A program made the translations under genes and the position numbers. 64,000 nt of DNA from Laetiporus sulphureus 93-53 (taxonomy: Eukaryota; Basidiomycota; Agaricomycetes; Polyporales; Laetiporaceae). The stretch spans positions 1,019,884 through 1,083,883 of the forward strand of contig NW_024468511.1 of assembly GCF_001632365.1 (NCBI RefSeq). Direction: 5' to 3'. Below are positions 1 through 11,006 of the stretch, in pieces (the stretch's first letter is position 1; each line of letters starts with the position of its first letter). The notes below the pieces were generated by a model. That model made no database searches. It was not told where the DNA came from and saw only the letters and a program-made list of their open reading frames with translations.

Positions 1-429
1 GCTATATCGTCTACTAGGCTTGACCACACTATAAACCCTGCTAATAGTCTGTGTGACTATTGGAGGCGTTAGGTATATTCTATATCTAAGTCTCCGTCCA
101 CGTTGTGGACTAGTACGTGTGAGAAAGCACACGTGGTTCTGAACGTTCTAGCGGGGAACGCTTCATAACAATTGGCTGCCCCATTGTTATTTGCCATTCT
201 AGCAACTATTAGCTGCACTTGCCCACTACCTCACACCATCATACACCATTTTCCCGATCTCCATCGCTGGTGACATCAAGATCTAAACAGCTCACAGCAA
301 ACCCTCGCTAATAAAGTCACCAACACACACAATCCCTGATTACAGTGGATCCTCAGTTTAGTGTTGGAGTAGCATGCAGCCAGGAGCTCCACGGACACAT
401 CACTGACAGACTGAAATTGATTTCACAAC
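1..429. other. No gene recognised (left edge)
   Basis: I see no convincing coding stretch here. It lies just downstream, on the minus strand, of the helicase pseudogene and may be its decayed 3' continuation, or flanking repeat DNA. Confidence 0.4.
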
Positions 430-1314
430 TCATTATAGTTGGACAAATGTTGCATTGTCTGTTCCGGAGTGGCTGCATCCTCAGAGGATGTTGTTTGGAT
501 GCACTTCAGCTGTCAATCACCTGAGGATGCTTCTGAAGTGGCTTTGCATTTCTTGGTGCAAGGATCAATGTTCTTCTTCTCTTTCTGCTTCCTTCGATTG
601 TCAGCACGTAGCTTGGCCTTTTCTTTCTCCTCATTAAAGTATCTCACTTCTGCTAGCAGGATGGCTTTCACATCAAGGCTCAGATCATGGGTGCCTCGCC
701 TGAATCATTGCCACAATGTATTGAGATCGCAAGTCACTCGCCACTGTACAACGATTTTGATGTTGGTGAGGTTAATACCCTGGCATACTGGTGAGTGGGC
801 AGATATTGCACTCAATGTGATAATGCAAACTTACCATACTGAACGAGTCTGTTGCATACATCCCATAGAGCTCATTTGCCACAAACTCATGCAGTGTATC
901 ATCTCGGAACTGCTCTAACATGCGTGAGTTAAACCACTTGATTTTCTCACATTCACGGGGGAGTAACTTCACTCGCAGCACGTCCCTTGCTTTGATGGAT
1001 TCCTCGATGTTATCAAAGAATACTAAAACCTTCAGAAGTGGCTCACCCTCTTGCCGATTGGTGGGTATCAGAAAAGTCAAGTTTTCGAAGCTGGACAGTG
1101 AGTGCTCATTTTTGCGAACCTCAATATTGTCACAAAGCACAAAGCACTTAACCCAATCAAGGGCAAGTCTGCTTGTGTGACCTGCACAAATGATCCACGT
1201 AAAAGGTTGCCCTAAAGCTAACCTGAAAAAGCCTGCCACAAGGGCTAGGCTGAGGATGCGCGCAGTGGCATACAACCAGCAATCAAGGCAAAGCCTCAAT
1301 GCATGGCCTTGCAT
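430..1314 (-). pseudogene. RecQ-type DNA helicase, C-terminal half (pseudogene)
   Basis: Read on the minus strand, this encodes the second RecA-like lobe of a RecQ-family DNA helicase. Visible pieces, in order, are HSLSSFENLTFLIPTN, LVFFDNIEESIKARDVL, KIKWFNSRMLEQFRDD and ANELYGMYATDSFSM. A 55-nt GT-AG intron (780-834) follows, then GINLTNIKIVVQW and LWQRFRRGTHD, the last matching the family's arginine-finger motif (usually QRFGRAAR). A basic, Lys/Glu-rich tail follows. The intron joins the exons in phase and places M next to G as in the family's SFGMGxD motif. Motifs I-III are missing here, and a piece carrying exactly those lies at 12,500-13,210 on the same strand, so I infer one gene broken by the nested insertions between them. 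Residues 1-35 of the open frame do not look like helicase. RecQ enzymes unwind DNA in a 3'-5' direction; this copy cannot be functional as it stands. Confidence 0.72.
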
Positions 1315-1426
1315 AAAAGGTGGAAGGGGAGAGCTGGCCTGCTGGCCGCATACAATAGTATAATGAATCTAAGGTCCTCCCTTAGATTCTCATGAGCTTA
1401 TATACATGTAGGGCTGGTCCCTGATC

Positions 1427-1437
1427 ACTCTATCTAT
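1427..1437. repeat. Target-site duplication, left copy (11 bp)
   Basis: ACTCTATCTAT, matched exactly at 11,754-11,764. It immediately abuts a T-rich tract (A-rich on the minus strand), as expected at the 3' end of a LINE-type insertion. Confidence 0.7.
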
Positions 1438-1589
1438 TTTTTTATTTTATTTTTTTAGCATTTATTTATATCCCGCACTATGTGCAGCATCGTACAGCAG
1501 GGTAATGTACAGGGCAAGGGAGGGCCCAGTGTGCTATTGCGCCAGGCCAGGAGAGTCACGTAGAGGGCAGACCAGTACATAAACAGCAG

Positions 1590-2350
1590 CTACATGACAA
1601 TGTCCACTTCATCGCCATGCTCTCCAGAGGTGTGGTCAGTGGTGGGGGGGCTGATGATGCCTGTGCCATCTTCAGGGGCAGTGGAGGCAGCTGGGTTTCT
1701 ATACTCCACCTGCTTGGAGCATGCGATGGAGTCCACATGGTGGAGACCATGACAGTTGATGCATCTGGAGTGGGTGCAGGGATCGGAGGCAGCATGATTC
1801 TCCTTCACGCATGATGTGCACCGCGAATGATGCGAGTCTTCATGATGACGGCCAGCACAGACATGGCATCTAAGCAGTCTGGTGCACCCAGTGGCTAGGT
1901 GCCCATATGCCCAGCACCTCATGCATTGGTGAAGGCGTGGCTTTTCATGCCAGCGCGAAGCAGTTACGGGAGCGCCGAAGGCGAATAGGGGGGTGTGGAG
2001 GATGGAGGCGAGGAGGGAGCCATCCAGATCTTCAAAATCAAGGACCACGGATGAGCAGGTACCAACGATGAGCTCAGGTTATCATGCCCAGTGCGAAGGT
2101 TGAGTGATGGTGAGGCGCTTAATAGCCAGGTTCTTGAGAAGCTCCTTAGCAAGCACGGCCAGGGAGTGGACCTCAGCACCAGTGTGGGTCCGAGTGTAGA
2201 CATTGCTGAGGAAAATGCAGGACCATTTGCTATCCCGGTTGATAGCTTGGTCACATCCAATGCCCAGGATGAGTCAGATTATCGGGAGGTGAGCTTCAAT
2301 GCAGGGGTGAGAGGTGTTGGGTGGAAAAACCAGGATGAGGTTGCTGGAGG
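1590..2350 (-). pseudogene. LINE ORF1 (gag-like), C-terminal half with CCHC knuckles
   Basis: The minus-strand frame continues the ORF1 reading that starts beyond the gypsy insertion. After a divergent RNA-binding-like region it reads RWHEKPRLHQCMRCWAYGH and then a series of zinc knuckles: CX2CX4HX4C (CMRCWAYGHLATGC), then three related Cys/His clusters (CHVC, CTSC, CINC) over about 55 residues. It ends in an acidic tail (GDEVDIVM) with the stop at 1590. CCHC arrays of this kind are typical of ORF1 proteins of fungal non-LTR retrotransposons, which bind their own RNA. At least one internal stop or frame change lies upstream near 2060-2090. Confidence 0.68.
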
Positions 2351-2355
2351 GACTG
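2351..2355. repeat. Gypsy target-site duplication, left copy (GACTG)
   Basis: GACTG directly precedes the 5' LTR and is repeated right after the 3' LTR at 11,002-11,006. Five-base duplications are normal for Ty3/gypsy integrases. Confidence 0.9.
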
Positions 2356-3014
2356 TGTCACGGTTTTACCTGACGAAGTCATTATAGGAACAAATGCTAT
2401 TAAGAAGCATATCATTTTTCATCATTTCTCGTCGCATAAGAAGTCACGTGACCTAATGAGATAAGATAACGAGGCATCCAGTCACATGACCTCAGATCTC
2501 TCTCGGCATTGTCACGTGACACCGAGTTCCTCGGCATGGCATCATATGTCGCAATTGCCATGACATCATATTGCGTGCTCAAGAGGAGCTCCGTCTCCGC
2601 GGAGTATTATTAGGCAGCCAATCAGGATAATTGGGACATGTCGTATGATTGTAGCACTGACCAGTAGAGTAGCGTGTGACTCGCTTATATAGTACTGTAT
2701 AGTAGCTAGACAATCATGTATATAAGGACCAGCGAGACGAGGAGGAGACCTCAGTCTTATTCTCCTTCGTCCACCACTACCATCACAGAGGGGTCTTACC
2801 AGACACTCTCAGTGTGCTATACATTCTATTTGCATCCTCACTATTGTGATAGCACCTCTAGCCTCACCAGTAAGTCTTGCTCTGCGACCAGCTACTAGGC
2901 CTCGTCAGTGGGCACGTCGTATCGCCACAGCTCATCGCTGTAGGCTCTTAGCCAGGAGGCCCTCAAGGGGACTCTATTTTGATTGTCTATCTTTGTCATC
3001 GGCGTGCCATGACA
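2356..3014 (+). repeat. 5' LTR
   Basis: 659 bp, matching 10,343-11,001 along its full length. It begins TGTCACGG and ends GCCATGACA. A TATA-like box (TATATAAG) lies near 2719, about 300 bp before the LTR end. Confidence 0.95.
2719..2726 (+). promoter_or_regulatory. TATA-like box in 5' LTR
   Basis: TATATAAG is followed by GGACC and a purine-rich stretch and is conserved in the 3' LTR. It is a plausible core promoter for the genomic transcript; the start site is not visible. Confidence 0.45.
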
Positions 3015-3048
3015 TTAGAATAAGACTGACCTTTTACGCCCCTACCAA

Positions 3049-4280
3049 GTGTCTAACACTGGTAGCCGCACATTTTCGCCCAGAGATACATCCGCCCAGG
3101 GCAGGGCTTTTTCTACACCACTTCCTTCATATCATTCCACTTTGCCTCTACTGCCTAAGCTGCTTCCTTCCTTCAAAAGGAACAGCGCTGCATCGACCAG
3201 TAAAGCACCTCAAGTGCACAACGGTGTCGTACCACCCAATGGACGCTACCACCCTTACAACCTCGATCCCAGACGCACTCATCGTCTAACAGCAAGCAAC
3301 CTACTCTGGGCCAAGCCCAACAATTACCGCTCAGACCTACAGAAGCTTCGCTCTAAGGTCAGCTCGTGGGCCGAAGCAGTTCCCAGAGACGCATCTGACC
3401 CATCCGTTCCCATCTACAAACCCCACTGGTGGTCGAACGATGACGCCACCACCGTACTCGCATTCGCACTCTCAAAGGACTATCACCCTCGTGGGATCCA
3501 TGAGAATCTCAAAGGCACACTCTCCGAGAACATCGCCCCCACTGTATATGCTACCATTCAGCAGTACAAGGTCTTACAGCAGCCTCACATCACTGCCAAG
3601 TTCACGGAGAAACAGATCCAGTGTCATGACCGCATCTTACGACACCTGGGAGCACTCAACAAGAGGATTGGGAAAGGCGATGACTTTACATTCATCGATA
3701 GACGCATCACCATTAAGCTTTGCGTGGAACTAGGAAAGATCTCGTTCAGAGGAATTAACAAGGAGCAGGAGCACGTAGGAAGAGATATTTTGAGGTTCGA
3801 GAAGAAGTTGTGCTACTGGCCTTACTAGGACCAGTAATAATTTTGTACTACCGTATCAGCAGTTTCATGTCCCGGTACCAAATCAGTTTCATATTCAGAA
3901 ACTACGTGGTCGAACATTACATAACCAACCTTTATCACCATTTGGTGTGTACGGGCTACTTCATCTATCAACCCCTACTATCAGAGTGTTCCATCTCACT
4001 TTACCACTATCCGGTTGACATCGAACACCGAGTCACCCTACACACACCCTTTTGACTCATTGAGACAGACATCGAGATCATCGATCCAGTTCGCGAGTGG
4101 ATAGAAAACTGATACTGGGAACGTCTTGCCCGGTTATATCAGAAAGATGAAGAACGCTTCTGGATAAACCTGGTATGAAGACTTTCTAGAACAAAGAAAC
4201 CCTCACCCAGCAAGGCTCGAAGAAGCCGTGGCATGAAGGAACCATGTCATCAAACTAGCACGCTTACCGGGAGTCAATAA
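3049..4280 (+). CDS. Unrecognised ORF upstream of gag in the chromovirus
   Basis: Starting 35 bases after the 5' LTR, an uninterrupted 259-codon frame (3049-3828) encodes a basic, Trp/Tyr-containing protein that I do not recognise. The N-terminal 60 residues are Ser/Pro-rich. The rest contains segments such as YKPHWWSNDDATTVLAFALS and LRHLGALNKRIGKGDDFTF and looks like a folded domain. Past 3810 a second frame stays open to TAA at 4278, broken only by TGA codons at 4053, 4110 and 4176. Its last part (DPVREWIEN, YWERLARLYQKDEERFWINL, then a basic Ser/Arg tail) also looks like protein, so the original ORF may have been about 400 residues with one frameshift near 3820. Gag starts 77 bases further on. 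Most chromoviruses have no ORF here. Confidence 0.55.
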
Positions 4281-4357
4281 TCAACTCCAGTAAAAAGCCT
4301 ACCATTTCAAACTCACCATCCACTTCATCATTTTCACTATCTTCAACCTCGATCTCC

Positions 4358-6174
4358 ATGTCTCAGTATAACCTCGGTGGTGTTGCATTCCCAGGAGGAC
4401 ACACCGCAAGTGAACCTTCAGACCCCTGGAGGAGCCATGCCACCTCTACATCATCTGAAGCAGGATCAGCTGCCCCTGTGGAAGAACCACATGACAGCAG
4501 CACACCCAAGGCGTCAGGAGTAGTCAGAAACCCATCGCCCACCACCCTGCCAGAATTCACCACACCTCAGACTTGGGAATGGCAGGGGATCCCTTACGCA
4601 ACAATCGAGGAAGCCGCAGATGCCGCCACACCCAACACCATTCCAAGGGACGTAAAGGAATGGACAATGAATGTGGTGTGAGCGTTCATCATGAGAGACG
4701 TTGTGAGCTCCTATGAAGTGCTACGTCAAAAGATGGATGAACGTCACGAGTGCACGGTGGCCTCATTGGAGGAAGAAATCCTGGCCCACATCCATGTCAA
4801 AATAATAGCAGTGAAAACGCGAGACCAGCTAAAAGTTGCAAGAGCCAAGATCAGCACCCTCTCTGCTGACAATGAACGGCTCATCAAGTCGAACAACAGT
4901 CTGATAGCTGAAGCCCAAGCAATCCGCAAGGACTTCGAAGATTACAAGAATGAAGTAAAGGGTCAGATGGACGCCCTTTACGGCAACATGGTCACCCTGA
5001 AGGAGGCTCAGGAAATGACCACGACCTACATCGTTGGCTTAGAGTCTCGACTCAATAACACCATCATCAATGCGCCCCCCCAAGGTATCCAACAACCGGC
5101 TGGCCAATCCAGTCAATCGCCCTGCTGAATCAAGCTCCCGGATTCTCCCAAGTATTCAGGGAGAAAATCATCGGAGAACTTCGAGACCTGGTTCACCAAC
5201 CTGCTAATATGGCTCAATTATAATCACTTCACCAACGACAAGGACAAGATTCGGCAGGCCAACGCACATCTGGAAGGAGGAGCTGCTCTGTACATGAAAG
5301 AGTATGCAATCAAGCTCACCTCTGGACAAGACATCGGCACATGGGCCGAATACACCCGGAAACTGGAAATGGCTTACAAGATGCTTGATTCCAAGTGCAC
5401 AGCACAGTCACTGCTGGACGCACACTGCACAATTCACCACAAGACGATGATCACCTTCGCAGAAAATTTCAGGGCCTATGCCCCCGAATCGGGATATTCT
5501 GACGAAGATTTGATCGTCAAGATCAGGGAACAATGGTCTGCCCACATCCAAATGGTCATGTCAGTCATGGAGACTTTAGACCCCTCGAAGATTCCCACCA
5601 CCTGGATGGATTATCTCGAGTTCTGCCTGGAGATCGAAATCAAGCATCTCCAGCAGATTTCGAGCAACAAGTCTACTGGACAGACCGCAACGACAAAGGT
5701 GACCCCCCCAAGGACCCTAATGCCATGGACACAAGTGAACAAATTGCACATGAACTTTCCCCGGAACAGGACAAGTGGCTGGCAAACAAACTATGTTTGT
5801 TTTGCGGAAAGCATGCCTACGAACGAGGAAAGCGGTGCCCCTCCCCCAAGCCAGAATACAAGGGCAAGCGATTTCAGACCTGACCTGCCCTGAAGCAAGG
5901 CCAAGGAAAAGGGAAGGGCAAGGCGATGAACGTGCGACAAGTGGAGGAAGAAAGTAGCGCGGAGTCATCAGCTCAAATTGTGGCATTGGAACAAGCAATT
6001 GCTGCACTTCGTGGAATGAGCACAACCTCGACTACTCCCCCATCCAGCAAGGGTAAGGCAAAGGCACATGGTGCAGACACGGAATCAACAATCTTGGCAT
6101 CTACGGTTAAGGACACCAACGCAAGAATCGTCGAGCTGGACGAATTCTCAGAGGATTTTCAGTACGAAGTGTAG
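4358..6174 (+). pseudogene. gag: gag of the chromovirus
   Basis: The frame opens at ATG 4358 and gives a Ser/Pro-rich N-terminus, a coiled-coil stretch (4690-5050), a retrotransposon capsid-like region (SPKYSGRKSSENFETWFTNL onward, to about 5640) and a degenerate zinc knuckle (CX2C then His and Cys, 5794-5838). A Lys/Gly-rich and Glu-rich tail ends at TAG 6172. TGA codons interrupt it at 4679, 5126 and 5881, each with good protein on both sides in the same frame. A one-base frame change lies between about 5640 and 5700. Gag would package the element RNA into virus-like particles in the cytoplasm. Protease begins in the next frame with only a few bases between. Confidence 0.8.
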
Positions 6175-9100
6175 ACGAGTCTGGTGTCACACTTCAGGAC
6201 AATTGTATTAGTACCGTGAGAACAAATGTATCTAGCGACCACATATATATTGCATCCGCAGGTTTTTCTAAACATTTGATCAAATTGCCGATAAGATTCG
6301 TATCACGGAAAATCCAGACAACGGCCTTATTGGATTCTGAAGCATTCTCTTGCTACATCGATCAGAGATTCGCTGAGAAGCACGGGTTTAAGTTGATACC
6401 TCTAAACCATGAAATCAGAATCCTCAACGCAGACACCAGCCCCAACAAGGGTGGCGTGATTACTCATCGTGTAGTCACAAACATCTTAATTGGGGGGCAC
6501 CGATCAACTGAGAGTTTGCTCGTCACAAACCTCGGACGCATGTCAATGATCCTTGGCATGAAGTTTTTACAAGAACATAACCCCTGAGTTGACTGGGAAC
6601 ATAGAGAGGTCACGTTCTCAAGATGCAGACATATGAAGAAGCAACGAGTCAGAGTCAGTGAAGAAGAAGTCAACCTTCTATCGCAACCTCGACTCAAAGA
6701 TGAAGCAATTCTTCCCAACGTACACCAGGATGACAGGTGGGATCAGGAAGACAGCTTCATTAATTGGATAGACTTGCAAGACCAGGATCTTCGTAATATG
6801 GTGCACGACATCCTTGGCATAAGCAAGAAGGTAAAGGAGCATTTGGTAGAACAGCCGGCAGAAGAGACACAGGACAAAGAATATTGGTCCAAATTCGTTC
6901 CTCCAGAATTTCATCAATTTGGAGATCTGTTCTCGAAGAAGAGCTCAGAAAGAATGCTGACGTGTAAACCCTATGATCACGCAATTGATCTTGTCCCAGA
7001 CGTGGCAACCCCAAGACCGGCAAAAGTATACCCTATGTCTTTACGAGAGAAGAACTCGCTCGACGAATGGATTGACAGTGAACAAGCCAAAGGCTACATT
7101 CGACCATCTAAATCCCCTTACGCCGCTCTGGTATTTTTTGTCAAGAAGAAGGATGGCTCTCTTAGACTTCTCCAAGACTACAGGGCATTAAACAGTGTCA
7201 CCAAGAAGAACAAGTTCCCACTCCCGTGAATCAACGATCTCATTGACAGACTCTCCAGGGCTAGTATATTTACCACACTAGACCTGAGATGGGGGTACAA
7301 CAATGTACGCCTTCGAAAGGGAGATGAGGAAAAGGCAGCGTTCATTACCCATCGAGGATTATTTGAACCTACTGTCATGTACTTCGGATTCTGTAATGCC
7401 CCTAGCACTTTCCAGGCCATGATGAACGACGTCTTAAGTGATCTCATTCGCACTGGAAAGGTGGCAGTTTATATAGATGACATCATCATCTTTATGGATA
7501 ACCAGGAGGAACACGACCATCTGACCAAAGAGGTCCTACAACGGCTCAGAGACAATGACCTGTTCATGAAACCAGAAAAGTGTCACTTTGCGACCACCTT
7601 CATCAAGTTTCTCAGACTCATAATCTCCAAAGGGTCGATACAGATGGACTCAGAAAAGGTCGACGGCATGCTCAAATGGCCGGTGCCCACCAAGGTCAAG
7701 CAAGTACAAGCATTCCTTGGTCTGGCAAATTTTTATCGACGATTCATCAAGGATTTCGGACCAATGACCTGACCCTTGACTCTATTAACCCGTAAGGACA
7801 CAGCATGGAAATGGGAAGAACCTCAACAAAAGGCATTTGAGGCCCTTAAGACTGCTTTCACTTCCACCCCAATTCTAGCACTCCTCAACGCAACATGTCC
7901 CTTTAGATTAGAGACTGATGCCTCGGACTTCGCAACCGGTGCAGTCCTTGAACAGTTGGGAGAAGATGAACTCTGACATCCTGTCGCCTACTATTCTAAG
8001 TCACTCAATGAACACAAGCGAAACTATGAAATCTACGATAAGGAAATGCTAGCCATCATTCGGGCATTGGAAGAATACCGGCAGTACTTCGAAGGACACC
8101 CTCATCCGGTTGAGATATGGTCGGATCACCTCAACCTTACCTATTTCTGTCAAGCTCAAACATTGACCAGATGCCAAGCTCGCTGGTCACTTTACCTTAC
8201 AAGATTTAACTTCATTCTCCATCACCGCCCTGGAAAGACGATGATGCGTGCCGATTCTCTGTCCAGGAGACCAGATCATGAGAAGGGGGTGAGCAATGAC
8301 AATTCAGGACAAACTTTGCTTCGATCTGAATATTTTGCCATCCATGCGATCTCAGCCACTCATTTCTCCGAAGTTGACGATGCAAAACTTCTAGAAAGAG
8401 TGAAATTGGCACTACAAGATGATGAAATGACCAAGGGTTACCAGCACCTACTAAAAACTGGCAAGCGAGAGTTCAGAAAAGACCTCCAAGAGTGGAACTT
8501 CGAGCATGGATTGCTGCTTAGAAGAGGAAAAGTCTATGTTCTAAAGGACTCTACGCTGCAGAATGAGCTGATCAAGCTACACCATGACATCTCCACGGCT
8601 GGACACCCCGGTCGATGAAAGACGCAAGAACTGATCAGCAGGAATTACTGGTGGCCAGGGCTCACCATTGATGTGAAGAAGTACGTCCAAGGCTGCGTAA
8701 CTTGTCAAAGAAATAAGACAAGCAAGCAAAAGCCTTATGGACTGTTACAACTGAACCCAGTGCCAGAAGGGCCTTGGAAAATGGTCGCCTGTGACCTGAT
8801 TACACAGTTACCGCCAAGCCCGGACCATAGGGGAGAAAAGAAGACTGCCATTTTGGTAGTCGTCGACAGGTTCACCAAACATGCACACTTCTGCCCAGTA
8901 GACGACATGGTGACGGCATCTCAAGTAGCGTCGATTTTCTACACTGAAGTATTCAAACTCCACGGAATTCCTCCGCAAATCATATGTGATCGAGGCACAC
9001 AATTCTCAGCCAAGCTATTCCAGGAGTTCTGCCAGAAGCTTCACATCAAATCTACGATGTCTACAGCCTATCACCCTGAAACGGATGGGCAGACTGAACG

Positions 9101-9968
9101 AGTCAATCAAATTCTGGAGCAATATCTGCGCATGTATTGCAACTACCGACAAACTGATTGGGCCACACTACTGCCCACAGCGGAATTTGCATACAACAAT
9201 CAAGCTTCAGAATCAACAGGCCTGTCCCCATTTTTCATTGAGCATGGTCGACACCCCCGCATGGCACCGGACGTACTGGAAGGGATACAACATTCATCCC
9301 TGGAACACCTATTCCATAACCGCGATCAAGCACAGGAACAAGCTCATGCCGCTCTGTCACTAGCAGCAGAAAGGATGAAATGGTATTTCAATCTCAAAAA
9401 GCAGGACGTCTCTTTCAAAGTAGGAGACGAAGTGCTAATTTGAGGGAAAGATCTCCATGTGAAAGTTAAAAGCCAAAAGCTTGCGACCCAGAACTATGGA
9501 CCTTTCAAGATCCTCGAAAAGATCGGAACCGTATCCTTCAAACTGCAGTTACCAACGGACATGAAGCTACATCCAGTGTTTCATGCTTCAAAGCTTATAA
9601 TGTTCCATCAAGACTCTATCCCCAGACGTATACCTCCCCCTAACCCCCCAGTCATCATGGATGGGGAAGAGGAATGGGACATGGAGGACATCCTGGATTC
9701 AAGAGTCAGGCACAACAAAACCCAGTATCTCGTCAAATGGTTAGACTATGACCATAGCGATAATACTTGGGAACCACTGGAAAACCTCACGAATGTCAAA
9801 GATAAAGTGGAGGAATTCCACAAGACACACCCAGATGCCCCAAGAGCTAAGATGCGAACGCGCAAAGGACACAAATCGCCATGTCTGACCACCCTGATGA
9901 ATTTATGGTCTTCTTCCGCGCTCATCCAAATGCCCAAGCACCCTACAAGGGATCTCCGGAAGCTGTAG
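6174..9968 (+). pseudogene. pol: pol: protease, RT, RNase H, integrase, chromodomain
   Basis: A single frame runs through the whole pol. The aspartic protease (ALLDSEAFSCYID, where DSG/DTG is expected, so the glycine is lost) comes first. Reverse transcriptase carries YIDDIIIF at 7470, RNase H starts around ETDASDFATGAVL, and integrase has an HHCC finger (LHHDISTAGHPG ... GCVTCQRNK) and a catalytic core with ICDRGTQF and TDGQTERVNQ. A GPY/F-like motif (NYGPFKI) and a C-terminal chromodomain (QYLVKWLDYDHSDNTWEPLE, about 9690-9790) follow. TGA interrupts it at 6585, 7227, 7770, 7974, 8616 and 9441. The chromodomain would steer integration towards marked heterochromatin. Near 9870 the reading passes to another frame that encodes dUTPase. 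Confidence 0.93.
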
Positions 9969-10324
9969 GATGGGATGTCAAGTCCATACAAGACATAGAC
10001 ATTCCTTTACATTCCAGAACGCTCATTGACACCGGGCTTGCAGTTGATCCCCCAAAATGGACATACATTCGAGTGGCCCCCTGAAGCGGGCTAGCCCTCA
10101 AAGGAATTGATGTCGCAGCAGGGGTAATTGACCCAGACTACACAGGGGAGATCAAGGTGCTTCTCGTTAACATGACCAGCAAACCATTCGAGGTCAGGAC
10201 AGGTGATCGTGTCGCCCAACTCATATGCGAACGCTACGCTCCAGGAATCATTTCAGAGGCAGATAGTTCACTCACAAAGTGAACCATATGAGGCGCCAAA
10301 GGCTTTGGCTCATCGAGACGATGA
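9881..10324 (+). pseudogene. dUTPase domain at the 3' end of the chromovirus
   Basis: Beginning at ATG 9881, overlapping the end of pol in another frame, is a trimeric-type dUTP pyrophosphatase with all five family motifs in order: EAVGWDVKS (motif 1), AP-stop-SGLALKG (motif 2, usually PRSGLALK), [13 protein letters not shown] with the catalytic Asp (motif 3), [10 protein letters not shown] (motif 4) and GAKGFGSS (motif 5, usually RGTGGFGS). TGA codons at 10,082, 10,280 and 10,289 interrupt it. In motifs 2 and 5 they replace the invariant Arg, consistent with CGA having become TGA. The natural stop is at 10,322. dUTPases destroy dUTP and so limit uracil in newly made cDNA. The domain is well known in some retroviruses and rarer in LTR retrotransposons. 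It may be a separate ORF or part of pol; the frame change is unresolved. Confidence 0.88.
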
Positions 10325-10329
10325 ACCTT

Positions 10330-10342
10330 GAGGAGGGGGTGA
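10330..10342 (+). other. Polypurine tract
   Basis: GAGGAGGGGGTGA ends directly at the 3' LTR, the expected place and composition for plus-strand priming. Confidence 0.7.
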
Positions 10343-11001
10343 TGTCACGGTTTTACCTGACGAAGTCATTATCGAAACAAATGCTATTAAGAAGCATATC
10401 ATTTTTCATCATTTCTCATCGCATAAGAAGTCACATGACCTAATGAGATAAGATAACGAGGCATCCAGTCACATGACCTCGGATCTTTCTCGGCATTGTC
10501 ATGTGACACCGAGTTCCTCGGCATGGTGTCATATGTTGCAATTGCCATGACGTCATATTGCGTGCTCAAGAGGAGCTCCGTCTCCGTGGGGTATCATTAG
10601 GCAGCCAATCAGGATAATTGGGACATGTCGTATGATTGTAGCACTGACCAGTAGAGTAGCGTGTGACTCACTTATATAGTACTGTATAGTAGCTAGACAA
10701 TCATATATATAAGGACCAGCGAGACGAGGAGAAGACCTCAGTCTTATTCTCCTTCGTCCACCACTACCATCACAGAGGGGTCTTACCAGACACTCTCAGT
10801 GTGCTATACATTCTATTTGCATCCTCACTATTGTGATAGCACCTCTAGCCTCACCAGTAAGTCTTGCTCTGCGACCAGCTACTAGGCCTCGTCAGTGGGC
10901 ACGTCGTATCGCCACAGCTCATCGCTGTAGGCTCTTAGCCAGGAGGCCCTCAAGGGGACTCTATTTTGGTTGTCTATCTTTGTCATTGACGTGCCATGAC
11001 A
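10343..11001 (+). repeat. 3' LTR
   Basis: 659 bp, the partner of 2356-3014. Differences between the two are almost all C/T or G/A. This copy has an intact TGACGTCA (10,548-10,555), which is TGACATCA in the 5' copy. Confidence 0.95.
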
Positions 11002-11006
11002 GACTG
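11002..11006. repeat. Gypsy target-site duplication, right copy (GACTG)
   Basis: Matches 2351-2355 exactly. Confidence 0.9.

Larger units (their letters stand above)
2356..11001 (+). mobile_element. Ty3/gypsy chromovirus, full length (8.6 kb)
   Basis: This is a complete LTR retrotransposon: 659-bp LTRs beginning TGTCA and ending TGACA, a 5-bp target duplication, and internal genes in the order unknown ORF, gag, protease, reverse transcriptase, RNase H, integrase with chromodomain, dUTPase. The order RT-RNaseH-integrase makes it Ty3/gypsy and the chromodomain makes it a chromovirus. It sits inside the LINE-like ORF1. The two LTRs differ at roughly 20 of 659 positions, almost all transitions and many at CpG, so the insertion is fairly recent but clearly inactive: twelve in-frame TGA codons and about four frame changes break the genes. 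I could not identify a primer binding site next to the 5' LTR. Confidence 0.95.

Noticed and set aside
439..918. Plus-strand 159-codon ORF
   Set aside because: It is antisense to the second exon and tail of the RecQ pseudogene, whose minus-strand reading matches helicase motifs.
3015..3075. Primer binding site of the gypsy element
   Set aside because: No stretch beginning TGG lies directly after the LTR. A TGGTAGCCGC at about 3060 is 46 bases downstream, too far to call.
4358..10324. TGA as a recoded sense codon in the chromovirus
   Set aside because: Conserved host genes in the same window end normally in TGA, and CpG deamination explains the pattern more simply.
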